From contig CM022673.1 of the NCBI GenBank assembly GCA_012295275.1, forward strand, positions 25,400,261 to 25,464,260: a DNA stretch of 64,000 nt, in the 5' to 3' direction. The stretch comes from Chrysomallon squamiferum. Taxonomy: Eukaryota; Mollusca; Gastropoda; Neomphalida; Peltospiridae. A model generated the notes under the pieces. It did not search any database. It saw only the letters and a list, made by a program, of their open reading frames with translations, and was not told the origin of the DNA. Position numbers and translations under genes: made by a program. Positions 26,433 through 37,786 of this stretch are shown one piece after another (within the stretch, counting starts at the first letter, position 1; each line of letters opens with the position of its first letter).

Positions 26433-26559
26433 CTTTTTTTTAAATTCAGTTTTTAAAATTGATTTTTAAATCTTATTCGATGACATTAATCTTACTGGAA
26501 TAAATTATTATATTTTAATAATAGTAACTTTCTTTAAAAATTAAACAATGTTGAAATTT

Positions 26560-27840
26560 TAAATATCTTTATTTAGACGCAAAGAGCACAGTTTCGGCAA
26601 TCACGTATAGTTTGAACTGTTTCTACACTAATATCGATCTGTTTTCAGGACCCGAAAGCGACATTCAGTAACTTCCAGATAGACAGGGCCCTTTATATTA
26701 TAATATCCCAAACATAAGTTACGTTCCAATATTTAGTCCCAGCTAAAAAATGTTGTAGATCCCCGAGAATTCAGATGGTCTGATGGTACATTTATTTTAG
26801 GCAACATTCTCAAGTTATCAGTTTCAGTTGTTTGACATGTAACATCGCTCATATTATTCCTAGGAGATCCCTTAATAAAATTATATCACTCATGGGAGAG
26901 TTTGATTATTCATGGTCTCTTGCTCCACTGAATAATAATCACTATGAGTATATCGTGAAATATGTTTTTGTAAATCCTCCCCTCCCTTCATTATAACACA
27001 ATTTGAAAGAACTATCAGTCCTAAAATAGTCCCAAATGCCGGACCTAAATGCTAAACTTAGAACAAACCTGAATATTCGGGGAGCATACGAAATCAAAGA
27101 CCTAAGCCTCTTTTGAAAATCAGATCCCGGACTAATTGCTAAGTATTTTATGAAATTTCGAATTTTTGACAGTTTCGTATAATATTGTGTATTCATGTTT
27201 TAGGTTAAAGAAAGGCCATATACTGCCAAAGTATTGCGATGTTAGGAAGGGATTTAATGGCTTTATATTTAATAACTTGTTTTGATTTCTGACAGAATAG
27301 TTAAAGGTGCACTCGATCGATAAAATTTTACATGGGGTAAAAGCTCCAGGGTAAGCCTTTTGCCCCAGGCCTCGCATCAAAGGCTCCACTACAAGATGTA
27401 CTTCTTTAATAAATATAATATCACAAATACACAAATTTGATTCGTCTGTGCATAAATTATATTTTCCTTTAGGGGAGCCTTTTACCCAACTCTACCCTAA
27501 TGAAAATGCCAACGGTCAGTGCTAAAGGTATGAATATATTTATAAATCTTAGGTTTAATAATTTTTTTTACAAAACCTGTGGAAAAACAGGTATAGTTAC
27601 AACGTCTTCTGAATCGACAATACATTAGCCGTTTTAATCACGGAATAGTGCGATGTTGTAACAATATTGACCTTGTTGCAGCACTTTGAAATAAATGAAG
27701 AGCAGTAATTGAAGATTTGTTTGAGTTCGTTCACAACCCACCCGTTATGCAAACAGCTACAATAACTGGAACAAACTGGTAGTTTCGTCCACTTTAAACT
27801 GAATTTACTCATGATTAACGCCAATTAATCTAAAGACTGC
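26560..27840. other. Less AT-rich intergenic segment, unexplained
   Basis: Base composition is more balanced than in the flanks. I find no convincing exon or known element. A 14-bp inverted repeat (GGGGTAAAAGCTCC at 27334 and GGGAGCCTTTTACCC at 27475) encloses about 125 bp. Short open frames on the minus strand have no recognisable motif. It could be a decayed mobile element or regulatory DNA. Confidence 0.4.
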
Positions 27841-28055
27841 TGTAAAAAAAAAAATATATATTTTTTTGTTTCTTCTTACTTTTAAGTATTATCATTACAT
27901 TTAACAACAATAATAATATATAATTATTAAAAAACAAAACAAAAAAACAACATAACAATACATAATAAGATTTCTGTATTGTTTTTGTTTTTCCATTTAT
28001 GTCTTCGTGATTTCAAAATTGTAGAACACCATTTGACACAAGGCTATAATCATTA

Positions 28056-28076
28056 TTATTGTTACTACTACTGCTA

Positions 28077-28118
<42 letters not shown>
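28056..28118. repeat. (ACT)n microsatellite
   Basis: About 20 ACT/CTA units with a few interruptions near the left end. Confidence 0.95.
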
Positions 28119-28439
28119 TTAAAATTTAATGGAATACTTAGGGAGAAAACTGAAGAAACATTCCCGACTATCAAATAGAAACAACTATGTAGACTAGGAT
28201 TTAAAAATGTTCAGACCTTTTATTTTAAATTATTAGCAGAAACGTGATTTTATATTTGATTCAAATAAGACTCAAATGGTTTAAACAGACATTTATCCAA
28301 TTAATTAATATTAGACCAAATACTTTTGTCTTTTTATTTTCTGCGCATGTCAGACGGCTACATTAGCAAAATATCCGCAGCCTTTCTTGTTTACTTTTCT
28401 TTTTACATTTTCAAAAATTTTTTTTTTTTTTTTTTTTTT

Positions 28440-28722
28440 AGCCATGACTTAGGAGTGAATGACTGAAATATATCGCATTAGGAGAAAACACGAGCGCTGG
28501 TAACGAAAGGCTTTGATTTGCGAGGTCTATGTGCTCTATTTGATTGTTTAAGGTTGGGCTGACAGTGTGTGCCGGGAGCATCACGGATGAGACATTTTAA
28601 TTGAACGAGAGGTTGTATTGTTCAGACTTGCTGAAAACACATCACTGTTTACCATTGGCTTGTTTTTGAAACGAGTACACGTACACGAGAGGAATTACAG
28701 CGATTCTCCAGCAGTAACCAAC
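28440..28722 (+). promoter_or_regulatory. Putative promoter / 5' UTR of the VWC-GPI gene
   Basis: A less AT-rich stretch immediately upstream of the ATG at 28723, after a poly-T run at 28418-28439. It is the natural place for the transcription start, but no TATA box or initiator is assigned with confidence. Confidence 0.4.
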
Positions 28723-29270
28723 ATGGATGTCAAGCGTTGGGTCTTATTAACTTTTGTGTATTTCTTTATCGTTTTGGCTTCTGGAAATGGTCAGTAGCAT
28801 TTAATTTTTTTTTTTTTTTTAAATGTTATCGGTAATAAGAAATTGTAGTTTTGTTTGTGTTGTAATTGATTTTAATTATGTTTGTTTTATTTGTTTATGT
28901 GTTTGATTGTTTATTTTAAAATTATTTTATTGGTTTGATGTGGTGTTTTTTGATTGCTTTATATGTCTTTATTTTAGTGTTTTTATTAAATTTTGTTTAT
29001 TTTTATTTCACTTTAATTTCATTAAGTAACTGTTTCTTTTTATACGATTTTATTTCTTTAAAATAAATAAATACATTTTTAAAAGTAACTGTATTTGTTA
29101 ACAGTATATAGTGATAACAAAAAAAAAAAATATCAGTCACTGTTACTGTAAATTAAAATAAATTTATTACATTTTTTAAACGAGACAATCCTTATTTCTT
29201 TACATTATAGTACATGTCTAATATATTTTTCCCTTTCAAAAGTTAACAAATTAAAAAAATTGAAACAATA

Positions 29271-29347
<77 letters not shown>

Positions 29348-31164
29348 TTAGACTAATATTTCAAATGATACATGGATTGCTTATGTGTTTGTTTGTTGTT
29401 CGGTTTTTTTTTGTATTTTTTTCTGAATATAACTCGTTGTTTTCAGAGTGCAGAATCGGGTGTTACTTCAACAACACGTTATATACAGTAAACGAGATTT
29501 TCAACGATGGCTGTAACAACTGTCAGTGCACTGAAAAAGGAGCGGTCTGTGGTAAATGTTCTGCGGTAAACCAGTGAAATGTAAGTTCACAGCACGGCAT
29601 TTCGATAATGTCTTGTCGTGCTCAAAATTAACATTCTCTAATTCATAAATGATTTAAATGATATTAATTTGCATAAACTATTTTTGATTCCTTAACACCT
29701 TTAAAGTTTATGCGTAATTACGCTTGGTTTAATATATGAAAAACTAGAATTAATTAGGAAATGTAGGATGGTAGGGAGTTAGGTAGGGACGTATATCTAC
29801 GTACGTGCGTGTGCGTCTGAGTATGTGTATGTCCATATATGTACGTATATTTGTTTGTATGTATGCATGCCTGTGTTTATTTGTATGTGTGTATGTATAG
29901 GTGTCTGAATGCGCGCGCTCGTGAGTAAACCTGATGAAGGTCAGGTGTTGTCCTAAGCACAACCAAACAATGGCGTCTTCCTTCACCTCCCCACCGTTCC
30001 ACTGTTTAGACTGTTAGTCTTAACAAGTAATGGATATAAAATAAGAGTTTAAAGTTTTTTTTTTTTTTTTTTTTTTTTTTTTATTATATATATATTTATA
30101 TATTATTATTATGATTATTATTATTATTATTATTATTATTATTTTATTTTAATATTTTTAATTATTTATTTATTTATTTATTATTTATTTATTTATTTAG
30201 TATTATTATTATTTTAATTTTTATTTATTTATTTAATTTTTTTGTTTTGTTTGTTTCAATAATGCAGAATAAAATCAGACACTGCTGATTAAAGATAGTT
30301 TCAAAACCTCGAACGTGCCTGCGTATTTGTGTGACATTAAATTATTTAATGATAAAAGTAATAATAATTAAAACATTAATAATAACATTCATTTTTACAA
30401 AGAATCTGCGATATAGACAGATTATAGATAGAGACACTCGAAATCAACTCTTTTATTTTTCAATGACATTACAGCAGCGGAATTGGGATGCTTTTGTGGA
30501 GAGTTTTATCCTGTTGGAAAGACGTTTGTACACAGCGACGGCTGCAATAAATGTACCTGTGGGTCTTCTGGTGTAATTTGTAGCAAAATGTACTGTGAGC
30601 AGAATCCTGAAGAAAGACTTCTGTTGCCCGTCACGACAGGTACATAATTCTGTACATATAACTAAATTATGCTTCGTGCAACGACAAAATGAAAAACAAA
30701 CCTTTACTGATTTCAAAGAATATTTTTTGGTGATAAGAAGAAACGGTTTAAATATATGTATTTTACATTCTTTCAAATAATGTTTTATTTGTTATATTTT
30801 CTTCTTCGTCATTTTTTTTTTTTCCTCTGCCAAGTCCTAATTAATAATTGAATATAATCAATAAAAGTTTACAGATTAATGGTATCTGCATTATTCTGCG
30901 GAAGTGACGTCATCGCATACATCACGTAACTCCTAAATTTATTCCAGTGTCAGAAATTTGTAAATTTATTAATCCGCCACGTATACGATGATGTCACGAC
31001 TTCAGTTGTAAAAGACGTTCACAACAGTCTTATTTATTGCCTTTTAAAAAATATTATTTTTCAATAATAAACTATGTCCAAAACCATAAATTATTGATTT
31101 GGAAGAATAAACATTTTCATTTGACCATTTATTCTTATTAAGGACACTTTTGTCAGAGTTCTGA

Positions 31165-31203
<39 letters not shown>

Positions 31204-33776
31204 ACGTACGTAATAAGAAAAAAAAACCTAACACACATATTTACAATAAACATAAAATACACGTATGAACGCATACACATTACATTCACATAAGCGTTGG
31301 GACAAATACATACACACAATAAAAAAATATCTAACTTTGCAGAGTGCTCTGCCGAAGAGGTAAAATGTTCGGACAGCAGCTGTATTTCCAGAGATCAGCT
31401 ATGTAAAGGTATACCAGGCAGCGTATGTACATTAGACGACTATAATATACATTGCAGTAAGTATCATTTATTAACCAGTACTATGTCACTATGACTTAGC
31501 TTGACAATATATATTTAAACATCTATTCATTACTCCCACAAGCATTTCACTAAATCGTTTATTCAACGGTGTATTTTAAACCTTCAGTAAGCCACAAGGT
31601 GTGACAATATTATTCACAAGATCAGTCTTCCGTATGATGGATATTTCCCGTTAGAGCTGGTGGCTCAAGATTTGGTATTGCCATTTATAGACGAAGACTA
31701 ATTTTGTGGCTAATTTTGCTATTTTAAGCAATTTTTTAACATAAATAAATAAATAAATAAAATGCTTTTTTTTTTGTTTCTTCTTTTTGTGACACTCAGA
31801 ATATTCAATATTTAATTTGTTGAGATGCTTTTTAATAAATATTTATTTATACATTAATTACTTATTTAAATACATTAACATCTATGAGTAATCAAGCTTA
31901 TTTGACTTCAACAGATGAGTTAAACATTTCTTGCGTCTCATTTAATTTTATTTTTCGTATCATTTCCTGTACCCAAAACGCTTCTCATTATGCCGCAATT
32001 ATTTTTATCCGTCTAACAGGATCTTCCTTTTTTGTGTGTGTGTGTGTAAAATAAAAAAATAAGAACATGAATTAAATTTAATATTATATACTCTAACAAA
32101 AAAGAAACGCAAAAGTCGATTTTATTGACATTGGAAATATCTATCTAATGGATCAACAGAAAGCAGCAGAATGTTCACATTTTACACACACTTTCGCAAT
32201 TCATTAATATTGATGGTATACATTGAAAAAGTTAAAGTTCAAGGCTATAACAGTATAATATCAATACATTGTGTGCCCACCATGGGAGTTCAGAACTACC
32301 TGACATCTCCTTCCCATGGCAGTAATGACATTACGAATTACACCTTGTGGAATGGTGGCCCACTCTGTCTGAAGGAATAATGCCAACTGAGCACGATTCT
32401 GTGGCTGTGGTTGATGCTGCCTCAGTCGTCTATCCAACTCGTCCCATAAATGCTCTATAGGGTTCAAATCTGGAGATTTAGAGGGCCAGGGCAGGACCTG
32501 AATGTTATTGTTGTGTAGGTACGCTGTTGTGATTTTGTTTGTATGTAGTCTCGCGTTGTCGTGCTGGAATACAGCGTTACCATTATTCATAATTGAGCGA
32601 CATGTGGCTGCAAAATTTCATCTCGGTATCTCTGTGCCGTTAAGTTGCCTTGGATGTGAACCAGGTTGGTCCAGCCAGTGTATGAGATTGCTGCCCACAC
32701 CATCACACTACCACCGCCAAATCTGTCCGCTTCCTATATGCCGTTTGCAGCAAAACGTTCACCACGACGTCTGTAAACTCGACATCTTCCATGAGCTCGA
32801 CGAAGCAGAAATCGAGCCTCGTCACTAAACCCGACAGTTCTCCATCGTAATTGAGGCTAGACTCTGTGCACTCGACACCACTGACGTCGTAGTCGACGAT
32901 GTTGTTGAGGCAAAATCACTCTTCTTACAGGCCGTCTGGCTCGAATACCTGCCTCTCGTAAACGGTTGCGCACTGTCTAAGCCGATATTCTACGCAGACC
33001 TGGTATTGCTGAAGCAGTAGAGGCTGCCGTGATGGTTCTTTCCCGTATATGAAGTGCCCGTATGTAGCGGTCCTGGGCCCCGGTGGTTACACGTGGTTTA
33101 CCTGATCTGGTACGGTCACGTGTTGTTTGGTGTTGCTGGAACCGATACGACGGTGGTGCTTGGGGATATATGGAACACCCGGGCTACGGCCGAGAAGGAT
33201 TCGCCAGCTTGTAAACGGCCGAAGGCGTTGTTTCGTTGCGGTTCACTCAGTCGTGGCATTTATTTGATGTTGGGTCAGAACAAAACTAACGAACAGAAGT
33301 ATTCGAAATCCTTGCATTTTTATAACCATCGTATTTCAAAGTTTCATGTGCCGTACGTGCACATGCATTGGTAACGTGGTTTGCATGCGGAGACGTTTTG
33401 GCTAATAAACACGATCATAGCCTTTATTTTGTGTTACCTGCTTTTTGGCGCCTGTAACAAAAGCTATATGTTTGAATCACCAAATGTCATTGTATTAATA
33501 GTTTGTACAGCGATATGTGTCAGTTTACAATAGTTATCTAAGAAAGCAACCATTTTGAGTTTCTTTTTTGGGAGAGTATATATTATTTGCGAACTACATA
33601 AGCAGATTTACATAGTTTAACCTTTTGCTAAAACACAGTTTCATTTGGTATTATTGTATTAAAGCCTGAATAGATGACATCATAAGTTATTTTCTTTTTC
33701 AGATTCTGCCGTTGTTTTGTCATCAACACTTGGATTGTTTATGGCTATTTGCTCTGTAATCTTCCAACTGTTTTAA
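28723..33776 (+). CDS. Small secreted VWC-VWC-LDL-A-like protein with probable GPI anchor
   Basis: Five coding exons: 28723-28789, 29447-29551, 30475-30639, 31343-31456 and 33703-33776; 525 nt, 174 residues. Exon 1 encodes a signal peptide (MDVKRW then a hydrophobic stretch ending VLASGN). Exon 2 is a VWC-like module (GCYF...DGCNNCQCTEKGAVC). Exon 3 is a second, better VWC-like module (GCFCGEFYPVG...DGCNKCTCGSSGVIC...C). Exon 4 has six cysteines with the spacing of an LDL-receptor class A repeat, but the usual calcium-binding acidic residues are only partly kept. Exon 5 encodes NSAVV then a hydrophobic stretch to the stop with no basic tail, as in a GPI-attachment signal. All four introns are phase 1, as in shuffled extracellular modules. 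Such proteins often bind TGF-beta/BMP ligands, but that is family knowledge only. I recognise no named orthologue. Reading through the exon 2 donor would give a short secreted form ending at 29577. Confidence 0.78.
29273..29343. repeat. (CT)n microsatellite
   Basis: A perfect CT run of about 35 units in intron 1 of the VWC-GPI gene, about 100 bp before the exon 2 acceptor on the coding strand. Confidence 0.97.
30054..30245. repeat. Poly-T and (ATT)/(ATTT)n tract
   Basis: Low-complexity T-rich sequence in intron 2 of the VWC-GPI gene. Confidence 0.9.
31167..31202. repeat. (CA)n microsatellite
   Basis: About 17 CA units followed by ACGT-type units, in intron 3 of the VWC-GPI gene. Confidence 0.95.
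32089..33580 (-). mobile_element. Degenerate Tc1/mariner element in the last intron of the VWC-GPI gene
   Basis: An element of about 1.49 kb with terminal inverted repeats: the left end reads TATACTCTAACAAAAAAGAA and the right end, reverse-complemented, reads TATACTCTCCCAAAAAAGAA, followed in both by AC(G/T)CAAAA. TA dinucleotides flank it, as expected for Tc1/mariner insertion. The internal sequence is GC-richer than the host intron and carries a minus-strand transposase reading frame that is broken. It lies inside intron 4, antisense to the host gene. Confidence 0.93.
32261..33262 (-). pseudogene. Broken Tc1-like DDE transposase
   Basis: The frame opens around 33262 with MPRLSEPQR, typical of Tc1-like N-termini. 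It passes through FSDEARF (first catalytic Asp region) and ends in the intact 3' part 32590-32261, which contains FQHDNARLH (second Asp) and SPDLNPIEHLWDEL (third catalytic residue, Glu, DD34E spacing). At least one in-frame TAG (32734-32736) and frameshifts, including one near 32600, make it non-functional. Confidence 0.9.
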
Positions 33777-33840
33777 CCTAGTTCTTGATGGGGATTTTTT
33801 TCCGGTGTCTTACAAATAGACTATATAAATATGTATATAA

Positions 33841-33888
<48 letters not shown>

Positions 33889-34976
33889 TACCAGTACTAG
33901 TATCAATTTATTAATTAAAATATTTATTTTCATCAATTGTATTGATTTATTCATTGTTTTATTAATTTATTTTTTTATAATAATTTTAATTACTGTTTAA
34001 TATTGATTTTTAAAATCTGTTTACTATTGCCCTCAATTGTTCAGACCTCGGTTCTCCCGTTTTCGGGATATCCGGAACAAATCTGAAAAAAAATCACAAA
34101 ATTTGAAATTACCGCCATTTCCCACACGAAACCTTACCTCTAGGTTCTATTAAAATATTCTGAGTTCAACTATCCCTTACCCAACCCTATCTCAACCCAC
34201 TTTCCATCGAGGTAAGAGTACATTTTATAATTACACCCATAACCATCCTAACCTAACAAACGTCACCCAGTCTAGCCTACATTTTTCTACTGTACATTTT
34301 TCTTTGTATGTGCTGTATGAATCTGTTCACTGTTTTTTTGTCTGTATATTGTTCCTACATTATTGTTTTACTGTATTATATTCCTGTTATGTGTAGTAAA
34401 ATTTAATGTTTTTGTAAATTTTAGGGTTAATGTGCTTCCTCCATTAGTGTGTGAAATCGAGGGTAATTTTCAAATCTTTAAAATTTAAAAAATTGGGATG
34501 AAGACTGTCAATAATGAAGACTGTCTGAAGAAATGTTCATTCCAAGAAAAAAAATTGCACACAAATTTTTATTTTATTTATAACAATGGCAATAAGAGAT
34601 CAATACATTTATAATTATTATTATTATTTATTATTTATTATTTTTTTACCCTGTTTATTCTGACAAGTTTTCTGCATAACAAGAAAAGGTTATAAACATA
34701 TTTGCTTCTGAATATTTTTATTTATTTAATTTCATTATTTACGTACTTATTTTATATTTTATTATTGGTGTGTTTGCATATTATGTAAAACAATATGAGG
34801 CATTATTATTTGTTATTGGTTTAATATTGACAAATGTCTATGTTGTTTGCAACACAATGCATTTTATCCAGTAAAAATTATATTAATACGAAATGTTTAG
34901 AATAAAGTTCTAATTGAGTTTTACTGCGTTTTGTTATTTATTTATTTATTAATTATTATTATTATTATTATTATTG

Positions 34977-35010
<34 letters not shown>

Positions 35011-35815
35011 TGATGTGCATTGTTTTTATTCGCACATATTACATTTTCCACTTTTTAAAAATTTTCGCTTAATTTTTATTTATTTTTTCAAGCCCTCTAT
35101 TAATAAGTTAGAGAAATTCCTATTGACACCCATCAAAGATTCAATTGTAAATATTGTTTAAAGTTAAATGAAAACAACAATAATAATTCAAAATTTTAGA
35201 AGAGATAATAAACTTTAAATTACTGAGAAGAATAACTGAGAATAATTTGTGAAAAATTACAAATAAATAAATATAGGAAAGTACACACAGTAATGTACTT
35301 ACTGTTTTTCCATTAGTTTTCAATTAACGTTCCAAATATTTGATGAATGCCTGCTTTTCAAAATGACACCTATTTCAAAACAAACGCTAAAGAAATGCTA
35401 CCAAAACTATTAAATTTTATTTATTTATTTATTAGCAATATTATTATTAAATGAAGAAGAAAAATAATAAAAGGTTATAAAAATTACATACCTAGCTCTA
35501 AACATACATTGTTATTGTTGCTGCAGCTTCATTTGTAGAAATATTATTATATTATACTAGAAATATTATTTATTTTAACTAGTACAAAATAAAATATACA
35601 AAATACTGCTGAATTGAACATGACTTTAAAATTAAAAACATTTCATCTATCATCTCTGACAGTGGTATCAAATTGTTGGACATTTTAAAGGGACGTAACT
35701 GTTATTAAAACAACCAAATTACGTCACTGAAACGTAATCTAGTGAGAACTCTTCATATTGGAAATAATCGAATTATTCGATTGCGGTTTTTTTTTCTAGC
35801 GATAGAAGAACATTT
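33777..35815 (+). other. VWC-GPI 3' UTR and intergenic sequence
   Basis: No exon is visible. AATAAA at 34901-34906 followed by a T-rich stretch is a candidate polyadenylation signal for the upstream gene. ATT microsatellites recur near 34620 and 34955-35008. Block 34020-34280 is slightly less AT-rich, with no motif I recognise. Confidence 0.45.
33842..33887. repeat. (ATT)n microsatellite
   Basis: About 15 ATT units just downstream of the VWC-GPI stop codon. Confidence 0.95.
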
Positions 35816-36205
35816 TCATATCTTGATTTAGTTAACATTACGTATGTTAGCACCTTCTCGTAAGAAACAACGAACATCTATTTCCGAGCAGGACAGTTTT
35901 GGGACTTCCCAACCAATCGCAAAAAAGCGAAAGCTCGTGAAAAACCAAACGTAGGTTACAGTTTTGAAAATGTACACAGATCTGACGTAATAATATTATT
36001 TTAATTTGAATTTTTGCACCATTCCAAAATAAACTAGAAATTTTAATTTATTTATTTGAGAAGGGAAGTAATAAATATTTCTGCAGAAAATAATATCCAG
36101 ATTTAAAATCCAGTATATATCATCAATCCTCTGCATAATAAAGTAAAAATACCTTGAAAATAACAATACAAAACACTGGCAATTCAAATGAAAACAAACG
36201 TGGCC

Positions 36206-36215
<10 letters not shown>
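35816..36215. repeat. Dispersed 0.4-kb repeat, copy 2 (upstream of SENP)
   Basis: Homologous to 25106-25510 in the same orientation, with a perfect GGGACTTCCC at 35901-35910 as in copy 1. This copy additionally has CCAAT (AACCAATCGC) where copy 1 has CCCCCAAG. It ends at the TG microsatellite. It lies about 0.3 kb upstream of the first recognised SENP exon, so it may include or adjoin that gene's promoter. Confidence 0.85.
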
Positions 36216-36249
<34 letters not shown>

Positions 36250-36262
36250 TGTGTGTGTGTGT
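36209..36262. repeat. (GT)n microsatellite
   Basis: About 26 GT units with one GA interruption. The His-Thr minus-strand frame across it is not a gene. Confidence 0.95.
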
Positions 36263-36511
36263 TTTATTATAGATGTACATTTATTATTGTAGTCATAAAT
36301 CTTGGGATTTTTTTACTACCCGCCAAAAACAAACATTATATATCCGATTGAGACTAAAAATGGCATGAATAGTGCCTTTATAGTTAACATAGGATCATTC
36401 ATAAATATAATTCTATTAAATATAGTTAAAAATTTGACAAAGAAAAATTTGAATAATACTTATTTATAAAAATTTATATTTGATAAAAATGTTTGATTTT
36501 TACTTTTACAG

Positions 36512-37755
36512 GGAATCTGTTGATCCGGAAATTGGTATTAAACAACCAAGAACTGAGAAAAGTAATTCATTAAAAATTATTTTTTATGTTTTATTATTCA
36601 TATTTTTTTTTATTATAATATTTTTTTATTTTTTTATTTTTTAATATCCTTAATTTCATGCTTTACTTTTGGTTGTATTTTCAATTCCTAAAAATAGCTG
36701 GAAATTAAATACTCATAAACAACAAACAATCAATATTGATTTCAACTGTCTTAGGACTCTGTATGCCCATATAGCTCAAAATATATTTGTTATTGTTATT
36801 TTTATATTATTTTTTTCTTCACATTAGTCTTGAGATGATAGAAGAAAATCTTTTTCTTTCAGGTGACGGCATAAAGGACATTCCTGATGAAAGACAAAGT
36901 ACTGTTATTATGCCTGAACCTCTACTTGTTTTTCAAGTTCCCACATTCAGTGGACATTGTTCAGTTTCACAGGTGTGTGTGTGTATATATATATATGAAA
37001 TATATACATTTTTTTTTTTTAAGGATAAAAAAATTTGTTTAGGATGACTGACAATAACTGAAACAATAAAAGAAACAAAAAATATTCTTCCAATTTAAAA
37101 TGATTATTGAAAAAGCATTGTTTTTCCAACTTTCCTTAGTATTAAAAATAATAAATTTTTACTATAATTACCATAATTAATATTTTTTAATATTTTATAA
37201 CTAAAAATAAAATTTGTTTTAAACAAAAATATTCTTAAACAATTTAAAATGATTAATAGAAGACTTTTAAAAATAAAAAATAATTATTTTTCAGTTTAAA
37301 TCAGCATTTTTTCAAAATTTTAATTAATAATGTTATTTTGTAAGCTCTATTTCTGCTCTTTATTATTATTAATATTACTTATTAATTTTTTTAATTTATT
37401 TTTATTTTTATTTATTTATTTATTAGTTTTTATTTTTTGTCAGAAGTATCAAAATTTTAAACATTTGTAGAGTAACATGTTATTGTGTGTTTCAGAGAGA
37501 ATGGCGAATTTTACATGCTAAACGATGTTCCTCAGGTAAATTGTTGATATATTATAATACTTGATATACATTACCCTCATCTACATTGTCTCCAAACAAA
37601 AAAAAAACCCAAAACAATTATTATATTCTAACAAGATTTCTACTGTGCAACTAAATAGAAAATTTTGTATTTCTTGAAATCTTGAAAATTTAGCTTTTAG
37701 AAAATCTAATATTTATGTTTCTTATGTTAAAATTAGACCCAAAGCAGAGAATTCA

Positions 37756-37786
<31 letters not shown>

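Noticed and set aside
26942-27434. Two overlapping minus-strand frames of 84 and 100 codons
   Set aside because: No recognisable domain, no splice support, and the frames overlap each other; treated as unexplained intergenic DNA.
29750-29986. Minus-strand 78-codon frame rich in Thr/Tyr/His
   Set aside because: It covers a GTAT/TGTG-type simple-sequence stretch within an intron and has no motif.
32502-33374. Plus-strand frames of 106-108 codons
   Set aside because: Shadows of the minus-strand Tc1 transposase remnant.
35996-36351. His-Thr and Val-Cys repeat frames on both strands
   Set aside because: Products of a GT microsatellite.
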